DNA from: Nitrogeniibacter sp050293885
GTDB taxonomy: Bacteria > Pseudomonadota > Gammaproteobacteria > Burkholderiales > Rhodocyclaceae
NCBI GenBank assembly: GCA_050293885.1
Contig: JBNKNO010000012.1
Location: forward strand, 3,999-67,998
DNA length: 64,000 nucleotides
Direction: 5' to 3'
Shown piece by piece: positions 1 to 8,623 of this stretch (position 1 is the stretch's first letter; each line of letters starts with the position of its first letter). A program made the translations under genes and the position numbers. Below the pieces are notes generated by a model. That model was not told the origin of the DNA. It did not search any database and saw nothing but the letters and a program-made list of their open reading frames with translations.

Positions 1-57
1 TGCTGCGGCTCCGCTGCGTGTTCCTTCAAGCGCTCATTCTATATCGGCGCGCCTGCC

Positions 58-561
58 TCACGGCACCACGTACAGCCGATAGATATGGGGCAACCCCTTG
101 CGCAGCAAGATCTTGCCGGCAACCACCCGCGCCGGATCACGGGTGAACACCTGAACGGTCGGTGACGGCTTGGCGATGAGCAAGTCGGTATCGCAGCGGA
201 CGACCCCGCCGGCCATCTGCGCCGTCGCACACTTGCTCAACCACGCCGGGCCCGGAATACGGGACGACGGTTTGGGTGCGGGCCGCGCCGCAGGCACGGG
301 CTTGGGCGCCGGGGCCGGCGCTTCCACCGCTTTGGGCTTGCTGCGCACGGCCGGCTTGGGCGGCTCTTCCTCAGGGGGTGGCGGCGCCTCCTCGGGCGCC
401 GGTGCAGGCGCAGGCTCGGCTTGGACTTCCGGCGGTGGCGCCTGATCGCCGCCGCGCACCGAGTCAACCGCCTGTTTGATCGACGCGCAGCCACTCACGG
501 CCATCATGAAAAAGCCGGCGATCAGGAGCACACGAGCAGAAATGGGGTGTGGGGATGTCAT
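58..561 (-). CDS. proline-rich lipoprotein, function unknown
   Basis: A 167-residue protein whose first 25 residues form a lipoprotein signal ending in the lipobox VSGC (Cys25), so it is probably lipid-anchored in the envelope. Residues about 40-100 are a low-complexity Pro/Ala/Glu/Lys spacer of the kind that spans the periplasm. The last 65 residues form a small folded-looking domain with two cysteines (KCAT and RCDTD) that could pair. No family was recognised. It lies upstream of and codirectional with nothing obvious; the LysR gene ending at 622 is on the same strand, 60 bases ahead of it. Confidence 0.7.
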   Translation of the reverse strand: MTSPHPISARVLLIAGFFMMAVSGCASIKQAVDSVRGGDQAPPPEVQAEPAPAPAPEEAPPPPEEEPPKPAVRSKPKAVEAPAPAPKPVPAARPAPKPSSRIPGPAWLSKCATAQMAGGVVRCDTDLLIAKPSPTVQVFTRDPARVVAGKILLRKGLPHIYRLYVVP

Positions 562-621
562 CTCGATCTGTGTTGTGATTTATGTTTCTTACTGTTACGG
601 CACCGATGCCGGCGTATTGAG

Positions 622-1560
622 TCAGCCATCGAACTTCGCGGGATCTTGCTGGCTGGCCATCTCCTGCCCGGTGGCGACGCGGCGCACCCACTGGGCGAAC
701 AAGGCCACTTCGTCACGCAGCGCGCCCGGTGCAGGCACCAGCCAGACACTGCGCCCGGCGACCGATCGCCGGTCGCACCCGACCGTCACCAGCCGGCCCT
801 CGTTGAACAGCGGCGCGAGCATCTCTTCGCGCCCGATCGCCAGGCCCTGACCCGACATGGCGGCAGAGATGACCTGATCATAATGCGAAAAGCGCAGGCG
901 CGAACGCGGTTCGATGTGCTCCAGCCCCTCCGCCGCCAGCCAGGCCGACCACGCCAGCCACGGATAGCCCGCGCCGTCGAAATCGATCAACACCTGATCG
1001 GGCAGCGACGTCTTGTCGAGCACCAGCCCGCGGCCCACCGACGGGTGCGCCACCGGCACCAGCGTATCGCCAAACAACCGCCAACTGCCGGGCGGCGCAT
1101 CGCGATCGACGCAGTAGCGCAAGGCCAGATCAAGGTCTTCGTGCGCCAGATCGACCACGCGATTGGTGGTCGAGATGCGCACATCGATTTCCGGGTGCGT
1201 GGCCTGAAAGTCCGTCAACTGCGGCACCAGCCAGAGCGCGGAGATGCCCACGCTGGCGGTGATATTGACCGTCGGCCGCAAGGGCGTGCGCAAACGCGCC
1301 ACCAGCCGCCCGTATTCGCTCAGCCACACTTCCGCCCGCTCGGCCAGGCGGGTGCCCGCCTCGGTGAGCGCAAGGCTGCGCGTGCCGCGCACGAAAAGCC
1401 TCACGCCCAGTGCCGACTCAAGCGTTTGCACTTGCCGCGAAATGGCCGACTGGCTCAGACACAATTCCTCGGCCGCCGCTGTGAACGACAGATGGCGCGC
1501 CGCACAAACAAATCCGCGCAGCGGGTCGAGGGGCGGCAGGCGAAGCAGGGCACTATCCAT
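622..1560 (-). CDS. LysR-family transcriptional regulator (GcvA-like)
   Basis: A 312-residue LysR regulator. The N-terminal winged helix-turn-helix spans about residues 8-65 and carries the family signature (FTAAAEELCLSQSAISRQ). The rest is a periplasmic-binding-protein-like effector domain. The opening PPLDPLRGF resembles the GcvA/AmpR branch. An in-frame ATG lies 72 bases further upstream, but the start at 1560 places the HTH at the usual distance from the N-terminus. The gene is divergent from a DUF2917 gene, an arrangement often seen in betaproteobacteria, and two short palindromes lie between them. The effector is unknown. Confidence 0.88.
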   Translation of the reverse strand: MDSALLRLPPLDPLRGFVCAARHLSFTAAAEELCLSQSAISRQVQTLESALGVRLFVRGTRSLALTEAGTRLAERAEVWLSEYGRLVARLRTPLRPTVNITASVGISALWLVPQLTDFQATHPEIDVRISTTNRVVDLAHEDLDLALRYCVDRDAPPGSWRLFGDTLVPVAHPSVGRGLVLDKTSLPDQVLIDFDGAGYPWLAWSAWLAAEGLEHIEPRSRLRFSHYDQVISAAMSGQGLAIGREEMLAPLFNEGRLVTVGCDRRSVAGRSVWLVPAPGALRDEVALFAQWVRRVATGQEMASQQDPAKFDG

Positions 1561-1568
1561 GCAATAAA

Positions 1569-1599
1569 CGCATCCATGCGATGAAAACAAACCGTTTGT
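1569..1599. promoter_or_regulatory. two palindromes between LysR and DUF2917 genes, likely operators
   Basis: CGCAT-CC-ATGCG (1569-1580) and ACAAAC-C-GTTTGT (1587-1599) are perfect inverted repeats only 6 bases apart. They sit just upstream of the LysR start (1560) and 78 bases from the DUF2917 start. LysR proteins typically bind dyads in such divergent intergenic regions, so these are candidate autoregulatory and activation sites. Binding is inferred. Confidence 0.45.
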
Positions 1600-1676
1600 G
1601 AGCAGCCTAGACCGTGTCGATACTGACAGCAAGCCGACAACGCATTGGCGCGCTGTCCACCGCAGGAGAACGCATC

Positions 1677-2036
1677 ATGAATACGACAACACGGACCACC
1701 CTTTCACTTTCCGCCGGTCGCCCCTTGCTGCTCAAACATGTCGCCGGCGCGCAGCTCTCCGCACTGTCGGGCTGCGTGTGGATCACGCAATACGGGCTGG
1801 CGCAGGACATCGTGCTGTCACCGGGTCAGCATGCGGTGCTCACGCTGCCGACAGCGACGGTGCTGTCCTCGACCCATGGCGCCCGGCTTGCGCTGACGAG
1901 CCCGGCGCAACCGCCGGCACGTGCGCCGTGGTGGCGTCGACTGCTCGGCTACGTCGATCCGCGCTGGAGCAGTGCGGTCGGCCGCCACCTCTGCCGCCGC
2001 CTGACGATCGCACCGACGGATGCGGATCACGCATAG
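1677..2036 (+). CDS. DUF2917 domain protein
   Basis: A 119-residue protein matching the DUF2917 pattern: an N-terminal small beta-barrel-like region (LSALSGCVWITQ, then a GQ..VL segment) and a basic C-terminal tail. The start at 1677 is chosen because AGGAGAA lies 8 bases upstream; a longer in-frame ATG at 1614 has no ribosome site. DUF2917 genes are commonly adjacent to LysR regulators, as here (divergent). The molecular role is unknown. Confidence 0.8.
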   Translation: MNTTTRTTLSLSAGRPLLLKHVAGAQLSALSGCVWITQYGLAQDIVLSPGQHAVLTLPTATVLSSTHGARLALTSPAQPPARAPWWRRLLGYVDPRWSSAVGRHLCRRLTIAPTDADHA

Positions 2037-2102
2037 ACTACGCCGGCGCCTGTGCCATACTGAGCATGCCGCCCTGCGCGACATTTGCTTCCTGGAGTGA
2101 GC

Positions 2103-2984
2103 ATGTTCGGACCCGGCTTTTCCGACCGCCAGATCGACACTGACGGCGCCCGCATCCACCTGACACAGGGCGGCTCGGGCCCGCCGCTGCTGTTGCTGCA
2201 CGGCTACCCGCAAACGCACGCCATGTGGCATCGGGTCGCCCCCGCGCTGGCCGCGCGCTTTCATGTCATCTGCCCCGATCTGCGCGGCTATGGCGACAGC
2301 AGCAAACCGCCAGGGGAAGCCGATCACGCCAACTACGCCAAACGCGCGATGGCGCAGGACATGATCGAGGTGATGGCGGCGCTCGGCTACCCGCGCTTTG
2401 CGCTCGCCGGCCACGATCGCGGCGCGCGCGTGGCGCACCGGCTGGCGCTCGATCACCCGGCGGCGGTGAGTCAGCTGTGCGTGATGGACATCGCGCCCAC
2501 GCTGCACATGTTCCAGCACACCGATCAGGCTTTCGCCACCGGCTACTACCACTGGTTCTTCCTGATCCAGCCCGGCGGCCTGCCCGAACACCTGATCGGC
2601 GCCGACCCGGGCTATTTCCTGCGTGAAAAGCTGCGCCGCTGGGCCGCGCCGGACGCACAGTTCGACGACGCGGCGATGGCCGAGTACCTGCGCTGCTTCT
2701 CCCACCCCGCCGCCATCCATGCCAGTTGCGAGGACTATCGCGCCGCCGCCGGCATCGATCTGGTGCACGACCGCGCCAGCCGCGACCAGCGCATCACTTG
2801 CCCGCTGCTGGTGCTCTGGGGCGATCGGGGCTTCGTGCATCGCAGCTACGACGTGCTGGCGGTATGGCGCGACTATGCCACCAACGTGCGCGGCCACAGC
2901 GTCGGCAGCGGCCATTTCCTGCCGGAAGAGACCCCGGACGAAGTCATCGGCGCACTCGACGCGTTTTTCGAGGCCGCCCCATGA
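2103..2984 (+). CDS. alpha/beta hydrolase, haloacetate (fluoroacetate) dehalogenase-like
   Basis: A 293-residue alpha/beta hydrolase. The oxyanion motif HGYP is at 33-36. The nucleophile elbow GHDRGARV gives Asp105, with Arg106 and Arg109 as carboxylate binders. The cap-domain HW pair is at 150-151, Tyr is at 212 and the catalytic His is at 271 (GSGHF). An Asp nucleophile followed by Arg, plus the HW halide pocket, is the pattern of fluoroacetate/haloacetate dehalogenases (RPA1163, DehH1) rather than esterases or epoxide hydrolases. The start at 2103 follows CTGGAGTGAGC. Its stop overlaps the start of the next gene (ATGA), suggesting translational coupling. Actual substrate is uncertain; an epoxide hydrolase is the main alternative. 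Confidence 0.82.
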   Translation: MFGPGFSDRQIDTDGARIHLTQGGSGPPLLLLHGYPQTHAMWHRVAPALAARFHVICPDLRGYGDSSKPPGEADHANYAKRAMAQDMIEVMAALGYPRFALAGHDRGARVAHRLALDHPAAVSQLCVMDIAPTLHMFQHTDQAFATGYYHWFFLIQPGGLPEHLIGADPGYFLREKLRRWAAPDAQFDDAAMAEYLRCFSHPAAIHASCEDYRAAAGIDLVHDRASRDQRITCPLLVLWGDRGFVHRSYDVLAVWRDYATNVRGHSVGSGHFLPEETPDEVIGALDAFFEAAP

Positions 2985-3589
2985 CGACGCCCCGCCCGAT
3001 CACGCTGTGGTACGAGTTCGCCAGCTCATACTCCTACCTCGCCGTGATGCGTGCACAAGCGGCCGCCGATGACGCGGGCGTACCACTGCAGTGGCGTCCG
3101 TTCCTGCTCGGGCCGGTGTTTCTCAGCCTCGGGTGGAACGATTCGCCGTTCAACATCTACCCGCCCAAGGGCCGCTACATGTGGCGCGACATGGAGCGCC
3201 TGTGCGCGCGCTACGGTTTCCCCTTCCGTCTGCCCAGCCAGTTTCCGCGCAACGGCCTGCTGGCCGCGCGCGTTGCCCGGCTGGGGCAGGAAGAAGCGTG
3301 GATCGGCCCGTTCTCGCGCGCCGTGCTCACCGCCAACTTCGGCGAAGACCGCGATATCGGTCAGACCGACGTGATCGCCGACATCCTGAACGCACTCGAG
3401 CTCGATGCCGACGCCCTGCTGGCGAGCGCCAACGCCGACGACAACAAGCAGGCGCTGCGCACGCAAACCGAGCAAGCCACCGCGCTCGGGCTATTCGGCG
3501 CACCCAGCTTCGTGGTCGGCGACGAACTGTTCTGGGGCAACGACCGCCTCGAAGACGCGCTCGCCTGGGCCACCACGGCGCACGACTGA
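2981..3589 (+). CDS. 2-hydroxychromene-2-carboxylate isomerase family (DsbA-fold) protein
   Basis: A 202-residue thioredoxin-fold protein of the HCCA isomerase/kappa-class GST family. It begins with a beta strand and a Ser-rich active-site turn (YEFASSYSYL) where DsbA would have CXXC, and ends with the hallmark FGAPSFVVGDELFWGNDRL. Such enzymes isomerise 2-hydroxychromene-2-carboxylate in naphthalene-type degradation using glutathione, but many homologues act on unknown substrates. Start overlaps the stop of the dehalogenase-like gene by 4 bases, so the two are probably one transcript. Confidence 0.85.
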   Translation: MTTPRPITLWYEFASSYSYLAVMRAQAAADDAGVPLQWRPFLLGPVFLSLGWNDSPFNIYPPKGRYMWRDMERLCARYGFPFRLPSQFPRNGLLAARVARLGQEEAWIGPFSRAVLTANFGEDRDIGQTDVIADILNALELDADALLASANADDNKQALRTQTEQATALGLFGAPSFVVGDELFWGNDRLEDALAWATTAHD

Positions 3590-3691
3590 CGCGTCGCCGT
3601 CGACACCGCGTGCCTGCCGGGTCGACGCCCCCCGGCATTCGTGCTGAAATTCGTCGGTACGCAATTCGCCGTGCGCCCACCGGCCAACGCC

Positions 3692-4993
3692 ATGTCCGTC
3701 CCGATTCATCCCGCCACACCCTCCCGGCTGAGCGATCTGCAATGGGAGGTGCGCTCCTGGTTTCGCACCCGCTTGTGGGCGCAGGTCATGCTGGGGTTCA
3801 TGCTCGGGCTTGCGGTCGGCGCATCGCTGAGCCCGGAAGCCGGCTGGGTGAGCCGCACCACGGCCGCCGACGCCGGGGCTTGGCTGGCGGTTCCCGGGCG
3901 GTTGTTTCTGGCCATCATCGGCATGGTGCTGGTACCGCTGGTGATGGTATCGATCATCAAGGGCATGCTCGGCGGCGGCAGCATGGCACAGCTCAAGTCG
4001 GTGGGCTTGCGCATGCTGGTGTTCGTGACCCTCACCACCGGCATCAGCGCCACGCTCGGCGTCACCCTCGGGCAACTCGTCGCTCCGGGCACCACCCAAG
4101 TGGTCGTGGCGGCCGAGCCACCCGCCCCCCAGGCCGCACAACGACCGCCAAAGCCCGACTTACCGACGCTCATCGTCAAACTGGTGCCCAGCAACCCGCA
4201 GGCCGCCATCGCCGAAAACGACATGCTCGCCATCGTCATGCTGGCACTGTTTCTCGGCGCCGCCGCGCTGGTAGCCGACCGCAAGAAGACGGCCCCCTTT
4301 CTCAACGCGCTCGACGGCCTGCTCGAATTGTCCATGACGCTGGTGAAATGGGCCATGTATCTGGCGCCCTGGGCGGTGTTCGGCCTGCTCGCCGACGTAG
4401 TTGCCCGCTCGGGGCTGGTGGCGATGGCCGGGTTGGCGGGCTATGTGCTGGCGGTGCTCGCCGGCCTGCTGCTGCTCATGCTCATGTACCTGCTGCTGCT
4501 GGTGCTGGTGGCCCGCCGCCACCCGATCGAATTCCTCAAACGCATCAGCGGCGTGCTGCTCTTGGCTTTCTCGACCTCGAGCTCGGCCGCGGTGATCCCG
4601 CTGTCGATCGACACCGCGGTGCGCAACCTCGAGGTACCCGAAAGCATCGCCAACTTCACCATTCCACTCGGGGCGACCGTCAACATGGCGGGCACCGCCC
4701 TCTATCAAGCGGTCGCCGTGTGTTTTCTGGCCCAGATGTCGGGCGTGACCCTGAGCCTGTCGTCGCTGATCGCCATCGTGCTCACGCTCATCGTCACTTC
4801 CATCGGCGCGCCGGGCACGCCGGGGGTCGGTATCGTCATCCTCTCCAACATCGTCACCGGCTTCGGCATTCCACCCACCGGAATCGCACTGATTCTCGGC
4901 GTCGACCGCCTGCTCGACATGTTCCGCACCGCCGTCAATGTCACCGGCGACCTGACGCTCAGTGTGTTGCTTCGTAACGCCAGGAAACCGTAG
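3692..4993 (+). CDS. dicarboxylate/amino acid:cation symporter (DAACS family)
   Basis: A roughly 433-residue inner-membrane symporter of the GltP/DctA/SstT family. Family motifs are present in order: the serine-rich re-entrant loop (FSTSSSAAVIPLS), the NMAGTALYQ motif of TM7 and the GAPGTPGVGIVIL re-entrant loop. About eight hydrophobic segments are visible. An insert rich in Pro/Ala near residues 140-170 (AAEPPAPQAAQRPPKP) is a periplasmic loop. Likely imports C4-dicarboxylates or glutamate with Na+ or H+. A GTG start at 3641 is possible; neither has a convincing ribosome site. Confidence 0.88.
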   Translation: MSVPIHPATPSRLSDLQWEVRSWFRTRLWAQVMLGFMLGLAVGASLSPEAGWVSRTTAADAGAWLAVPGRLFLAIIGMVLVPLVMVSIIKGMLGGGSMAQLKSVGLRMLVFVTLTTGISATLGVTLGQLVAPGTTQVVVAAEPPAPQAAQRPPKPDLPTLIVKLVPSNPQAAIAENDMLAIVMLALFLGAAALVADRKKTAPFLNALDGLLELSMTLVKWAMYLAPWAVFGLLADVVARSGLVAMAGLAGYVLAVLAGLLLLMLMYLLLLVLVARRHPIEFLKRISGVLLLAFSTSSSAAVIPLSIDTAVRNLEVPESIANFTIPLGATVNMAGTALYQAVAVCFLAQMSGVTLSLSSLIAIVLTLIVTSIGAPGTPGVGIVILSNIVTGFGIPPTGIALILGVDRLLDMFRTAVNVTGDLTLSVLLRNARKP

Positions 4994-5055
4994 CCGTACC
5001 GCCATCGGGGCGAAGCAGTACAATCAGCGTTTGCTGATATTCAAGGGAGATGCCG

Positions 5056-5499
5056 ATGCGCAAAATCATGTTCGCCCTCGCCACGCTGCTCGCGCTGGGT
5101 TCGGCACACGCCGAAGTCATCGACATCGACAACGCCACCCTGGCCCGCCTGCAGGCCAGCGGCGTGCCGGTGGTGGATATCCGCACCGCCGGCGAATGGC
5201 AGGAAACCGGCATCGTGCCGGGCAGCCATCTGCTCACCTTCTTCGGCGAGCGCGGCCAGGCCGAACCCGCGGCCTGGCTCGGCAAGCTGCAAGCCATCGC
5301 CACGCCCGAGCAGCCGGTGATCCTCATCTGCCGCAGCGGCAACCGCACCCGCACCGTCAGCGCCTTCCTCTCGCAGCAGGTCGGCTACACCAAGGTGTAC
5401 AACGTCAAACACGGTATCCGCGCGTGGATCAAGGCAGGCCAGGCCGTCGACAAGGCCGCACAGGCCGCATCGACCTGCCGCTGGGCGAGCGCCTGCTGA
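5056..5499 (+). CDS. periplasmic rhodanese-domain protein
   Basis: A 147-residue single-domain rhodanese with a cleavable signal peptide (hydrophobic core 5-14, cleavage after AHA near residue 19). The active-site loop is CRSGNRT (Cys92), and the Asp41-x-Arg43 motif of the fold (VVDIRTAGEW) is intact. It probably transfers sulfane sulfur or acts in thiol redox chemistry in the periplasm; substrate unknown. The ATG at 5056 is preferred to the one at 5050 because AAGGGAG lies directly upstream of the latter. An intrinsic terminator follows. Confidence 0.85.
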   Translation: MRKIMFALATLLALGSAHAEVIDIDNATLARLQASGVPVVDIRTAGEWQETGIVPGSHLLTFFGERGQAEPAAWLGKLQAIATPEQPVILICRSGNRTRTVSAFLSQQVGYTKVYNVKHGIRAWIKAGQAVDKAAQAASTCRWASAC

Positions 5500-5526
5500 A
5501 CGGCACGGCGCGACCGGCACTGCACA

Positions 5527-5557
5527 GACGCCGCCGCCTTCGGGTTGCGGCGTCTTT
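5527..5557 (+). terminator. rho-independent terminator after rhodanese gene
   Basis: Eight-base-pair GC stem GACGCCGC (5527-5534) / GCGGCGTC (5547-5554), a 12-base loop containing TTCGG, then TTT. It separates the rhodanese gene from the TIR-CHAT gene, which must therefore have its own promoter. A TATACT hexamer at 5602-5607 is a candidate -10. Confidence 0.7.
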
Positions 5558-5638
5558 CATTGTGCACTCTTGCATAGCGCACTACGCTGTCATCGCACGA
5601 CTATACTCAGACTCTGGCGCCCCAAACCGATAGCCGAC

Positions 5639-8488
5639 TTGAACATCTTCCTCTCCTACGCCTCGCCCTATCGCGATCTGGCCGATGACCTGTGCTGCCG
5701 GCTGCAGGCCGTGGGTCACGAGGTCTTCTTCGACCGCGAGGATCTCCCCGCCGGCACCAGTTTCGATGACCGCATCCGCCAGGCCATCGACGATGCCGAG
5801 TTGTTCATCTTTCTGGTCGCGCCCGAGGCCGTCGCCCAAGGCCACTACACCCGCACCGAACTGAAGCTCGCCGCGCGCAAATGGCCCACGCCGGGCTGGC
5901 ATGTGCTGCCGGTGATGGCCGCCGACACGCCGCTGGCCGACGTGCCCGCCTACCTGCGCGCACTCACCCTGCTGCAACCGGAAGGCAACCTGACGGCCGA
6001 AGTGGTGATGGAGGTCGAAGATCGGGTGCGCCAGCACGGCGACGCCGCACCGGCACCGGAGATGCCCGCCAAGCGTGACCGCGCGGCGGTACGTTATCGC
6101 TCGCTGCAACTTCGCTTTGCCGGGGATGGCGCCGGCGGCTACGCGTTGAGCGTGCCCGAATCGCCAGCCGGCGCACTGGCCGACGCGGCCATCACGCTCA
6201 ACCCGGCGGTGCTCGAACAAAGCCTGTGGGCCAACGCCCGCCCCATCGCCGGCTCCGCCCGCCGCGCCGGCCCGGCCGATGCCGAACCCGCCTTGTTGCC
6301 GGGCGATGCGGCCGCACGGCAAATCGGCCAGACGCTGTACACCGCGCTGTTCGGCTCCAGCGCCGGCAGCGGACTGACGGACAGCCTGCGCGGCATCGAC
6401 CCGCAACGCGGCGACGGCCTGCGCTTCGTCATCAACACCACCGAGGCGCCCGAGCTGGCGCGCCTGCCGTGGGAATTCCTCTACAGCCCGACGCAGGACG
6501 ACTTCCTGTTCTCCGACCGCCTCAAACCGGTGGTGCGCTGGCTGGATGTAGACGCGCCGCCGCCGACGCTCGCGGTCGCGCCGCCGCTGCGCATGCTGAT
6601 GGCCATCGCCGCACCGGCCGACCGCCCCGAGCTGGCCATCGGCGAAGAGCTCGCCCACCTCGATCGCGCCCTCGAAGAACTGAGCAACAGTGGCGTATTG
6701 ACCACCGTACGGCTCGAACACGCCACGCTCGAAACCCTCGACAACGCGCTGCTGGAACACCGCCCGCATGTGCTGCATTTCATCGGCCATGGCGATTTTG
6801 TCGGCGACGACGGCGTGCTGCTGCTCGAGTCCGACCGCAACCCGGGCACCGCCGACACCATTGCCGGCCGCCAGTTGGCGGTGCTGCTGCGCAACTATCG
6901 CGACTGCCTGCGGCTGGTGTTCCTCAACAGCTGCATGGGCGCCACGACCTCCACCCGCGACCCTTTCGGCGGCGTCGCCCAAAGCCTCATCCGGCGCGGC
7001 ATCCCGGCGGTGATCGCGATGCAGTTCCCGATTCCCGACGATGCCGCAGTGGAGCTGTCGCGCCACTTCTACCGCTATCTGGCCGCCGGCCAGCCGGTCG
7101 ATGCCGCCCTCAGTTCGGCCCGCGCCTTTTTGTTCGCGCGCGGCTATCCGGTCGAATGGGGCGCGCCGGCGCTGCACATGCGCACCCCGGACGGACGGCT
7201 GTTCGACCTCGCGCCGCCTCCCCAAGCCGCGCCGATGGCGCCGCCGGCACCCGGCGCACCCATCGCGACACCGCCCAGTACGGGCAGCGCCGCCGAAGCC
7301 GCCCCAGACCAACCGCCTCGGGCGCAAGGGCGCCGATGGGGATGGCTCATCGTCGCGGCCGGTCTGGCCGTCGCGGCGGCGACGACCCTGTATGTGTTCG
7401 TCGGCGACACCGTTCGCGACCAGGCGGGCGACATGGCCCCCGAGCTGTCCGGGGGTCAACGCCCATCGCCAGCGCCCAAACCCGCGCCGGTCGCACCCAG
7501 CCCGCAAGCACGCATCGACGCCATCGTTCGCGATCTCGAATCCGACCGACACGCGGCGGCACTCGAATCGATTCAATCCATTGTCGACGGTGACGACGCC
7601 GCCGCGCGCGACCGTCTCTTCGGCGAGTCACTCGGGCGGGTGCGCGCTGCCCTGAACGCCGCCCAGGCCAAGGCGACCGCCGCCGGAAACACCGAACTTG
7701 CCGCCGCCCTGGCGAAGGCGCAAAGCCAACTCGCCCCGCGTGACGACGCGGGCGCTGAACCCCCGCCCGAACCGGCTCCCGTGGTCGCCCCCGACGCCGT
7801 TGCGGTCGCCATCGCGGCCTTGAGCGCCGGCGACACGCAAAGCGGCCTGACGCAACTGCGCGCACTGCTCGCCGCCGATCCGGACGCACTCTCGGCACAG
7901 GTCATTGGCGAACAATCGGACGCGCTGATCCAGGCATTGGCCAACGTCGGCGTCAACGCCGCCACGACCGGGGACACGGACACCCTGCAGGCGGCCATCG
8001 CCCTGCTCGAACGCATCCAGCCGGGGATCGACTGGGCGACATACATTGCGGCAGCGGGCAGCGCAGCCGGCCTGGAACCCGCAGCAGGCGAAGCCGGGCC
8101 CCGGATCTTCTACACCGTGCGCCGGGGAGACACCTTGTGGTCCATCGCCCGCCGCCTCCTTGGCACCGGCAACGCCTGGCCGAGTCTGCTTGCGCGTCAC
8201 AACAAGCTGGCGTCGATCGGCGTGGGCGGCGACTTCATCGCGCATCCGGACCGCATTAAGCCAGGCTGGCGGATCAATCCACCAATCGCCTACGACGAGA
8301 TCGGCCGGGACCGGCTGGAATATCACGTGATCCCGGGCGACACCCTGTCCGGCATTGCCTGGCGGGTGTACGGCGACGCCTCGCGCTGGCCGCAGATCGC
8401 GACCGACAACGCGGCGCGCATCGCCGACCCGGACCGCATCCGGCCCGGTCAGGTGTTGGTCATCCAACCGCCGCACGACCGGCGCTGA
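5639..8488 (+). CDS. TIR-CHAT-transmembrane-LysM-LysM protein
   Basis: About 949 residues. Domains in order: a TIR domain at about 1-125 (NIFLSYA strand; putative NADase Glu74 in YTRTELKLA); a CHAT caspase-fold domain at about 260-525 with LPWEFLY entry, catalytic His384 (HFIGHGD) and Cys432 (FLNSCMG); a Pro/Ala linker; one membrane helix at 566-588 preceded by RR, which predicts an N-in topology; an Ala-rich helical stretch; then two LysM domains at about 823-880 and 893-945, predicted periplasmic. CHAT proteins are predicted or proven proteases, TIR domains cleave NAD or scaffold, and LysM binds peptidoglycan. The combined role is unknown. No ATG is available: TTG at 5639 begins the TIR strand, and TTG at 5570 is the alternative. 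Its own promoter is likely (terminator upstream, TATACT at 5602). Confidence 0.85.
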   Translation: MNIFLSYASPYRDLADDLCCRLQAVGHEVFFDREDLPAGTSFDDRIRQAIDDAELFIFLVAPEAVAQGHYTRTELKLAARKWPTPGWHVLPVMAADTPLADVPAYLRALTLLQPEGNLTAEVVMEVEDRVRQHGDAAPAPEMPAKRDRAAVRYRSLQLRFAGDGAGGYALSVPESPAGALADAAITLNPAVLEQSLWANARPIAGSARRAGPADAEPALLPGDAAARQIGQTLYTALFGSSAGSGLTDSLRGIDPQRGDGLRFVINTTEAPELARLPWEFLYSPTQDDFLFSDRLKPVVRWLDVDAPPPTLAVAPPLRMLMAIAAPADRPELAIGEELAHLDRALEELSNSGVLTTVRLEHATLETLDNALLEHRPHVLHFIGHGDFVGDDGVLLLESDRNPGTADTIAGRQLAVLLRNYRDCLRLVFLNSCMGATTSTRDPFGGVAQSLIRRGIPAVIAMQFPIPDDAAVELSRHFYRYLAAGQPVDAALSSARAFLFARGYPVEWGAPALHMRTPDGRLFDLAPPPQAAPMAPPAPGAPIATPPSTGSAAEAAPDQPPRAQGRRWGWLIVAAGLAVAAATTLYVFVGDTVRDQAGDMAPELSGGQRPSPAPKPAPVAPSPQARIDAIVRDLESDRHAAALESIQSIVDGDDAAARDRLFGESLGRVRAALNAAQAKATAAGNTELAAALAKAQSQLAPRDDAGAEPPPEPAPVVAPDAVAVAIAALSAGDTQSGLTQLRALLAADPDALSAQVIGEQSDALIQALANVGVNAATTGDTDTLQAAIALLERIQPGIDWATYIAAAGSAAGLEPAAGEAGPRIFYTVRRGDTLWSIARRLLGTGNAWPSLLARHNKLASIGVGGDFIAHPDRIKPGWRINPPIAYDEIGRDRLEYHVIPGDTLSGIAWRVYGDASRWPQIATDNAARIADPDRIRPGQVLVIQPPHDRR

Positions 8489-8569
8489 CCGCCCCTCGTG
8501 CCGCAGGGGCCGACGATCGACGCACGGCCGCCAACGCGGGGGTTTCGCGCTAAAGTCGTACAAGAATCC

Positions 8570-8599
8570 GCCGATGAATGACACTGGTATTTCATCGGC
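8570..8599. promoter_or_regulatory. 9-bp inverted repeat upstream of the receiver-like gene
   Basis: GCCGATGAA (8570-8578) and TTCATCGGC (8591-8599) are perfect reverse complements separated by 12 bases, 25 bases before the ATG at 8624. There is no T-run after it, so it is not a terminator. It could be an operator or a leader hairpin near the ribosome site GGGAG (8614-8618 region). The 135-base gap between the two genes suggests the downstream gene may be separately controlled. Confidence 0.4.
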
Positions 8600-8623
8600 A
8601 GCACACGCACTTCGGGAGACAGG

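Noticed and set aside
5570..5638. TTG at 5570 as the start of the TIR-CHAT-LysM protein
   Set aside because: It would add 23 residues with no domain and place the start upstream of a probable -10 element (TATACT 5602-5607). It is kept as an alternative only.
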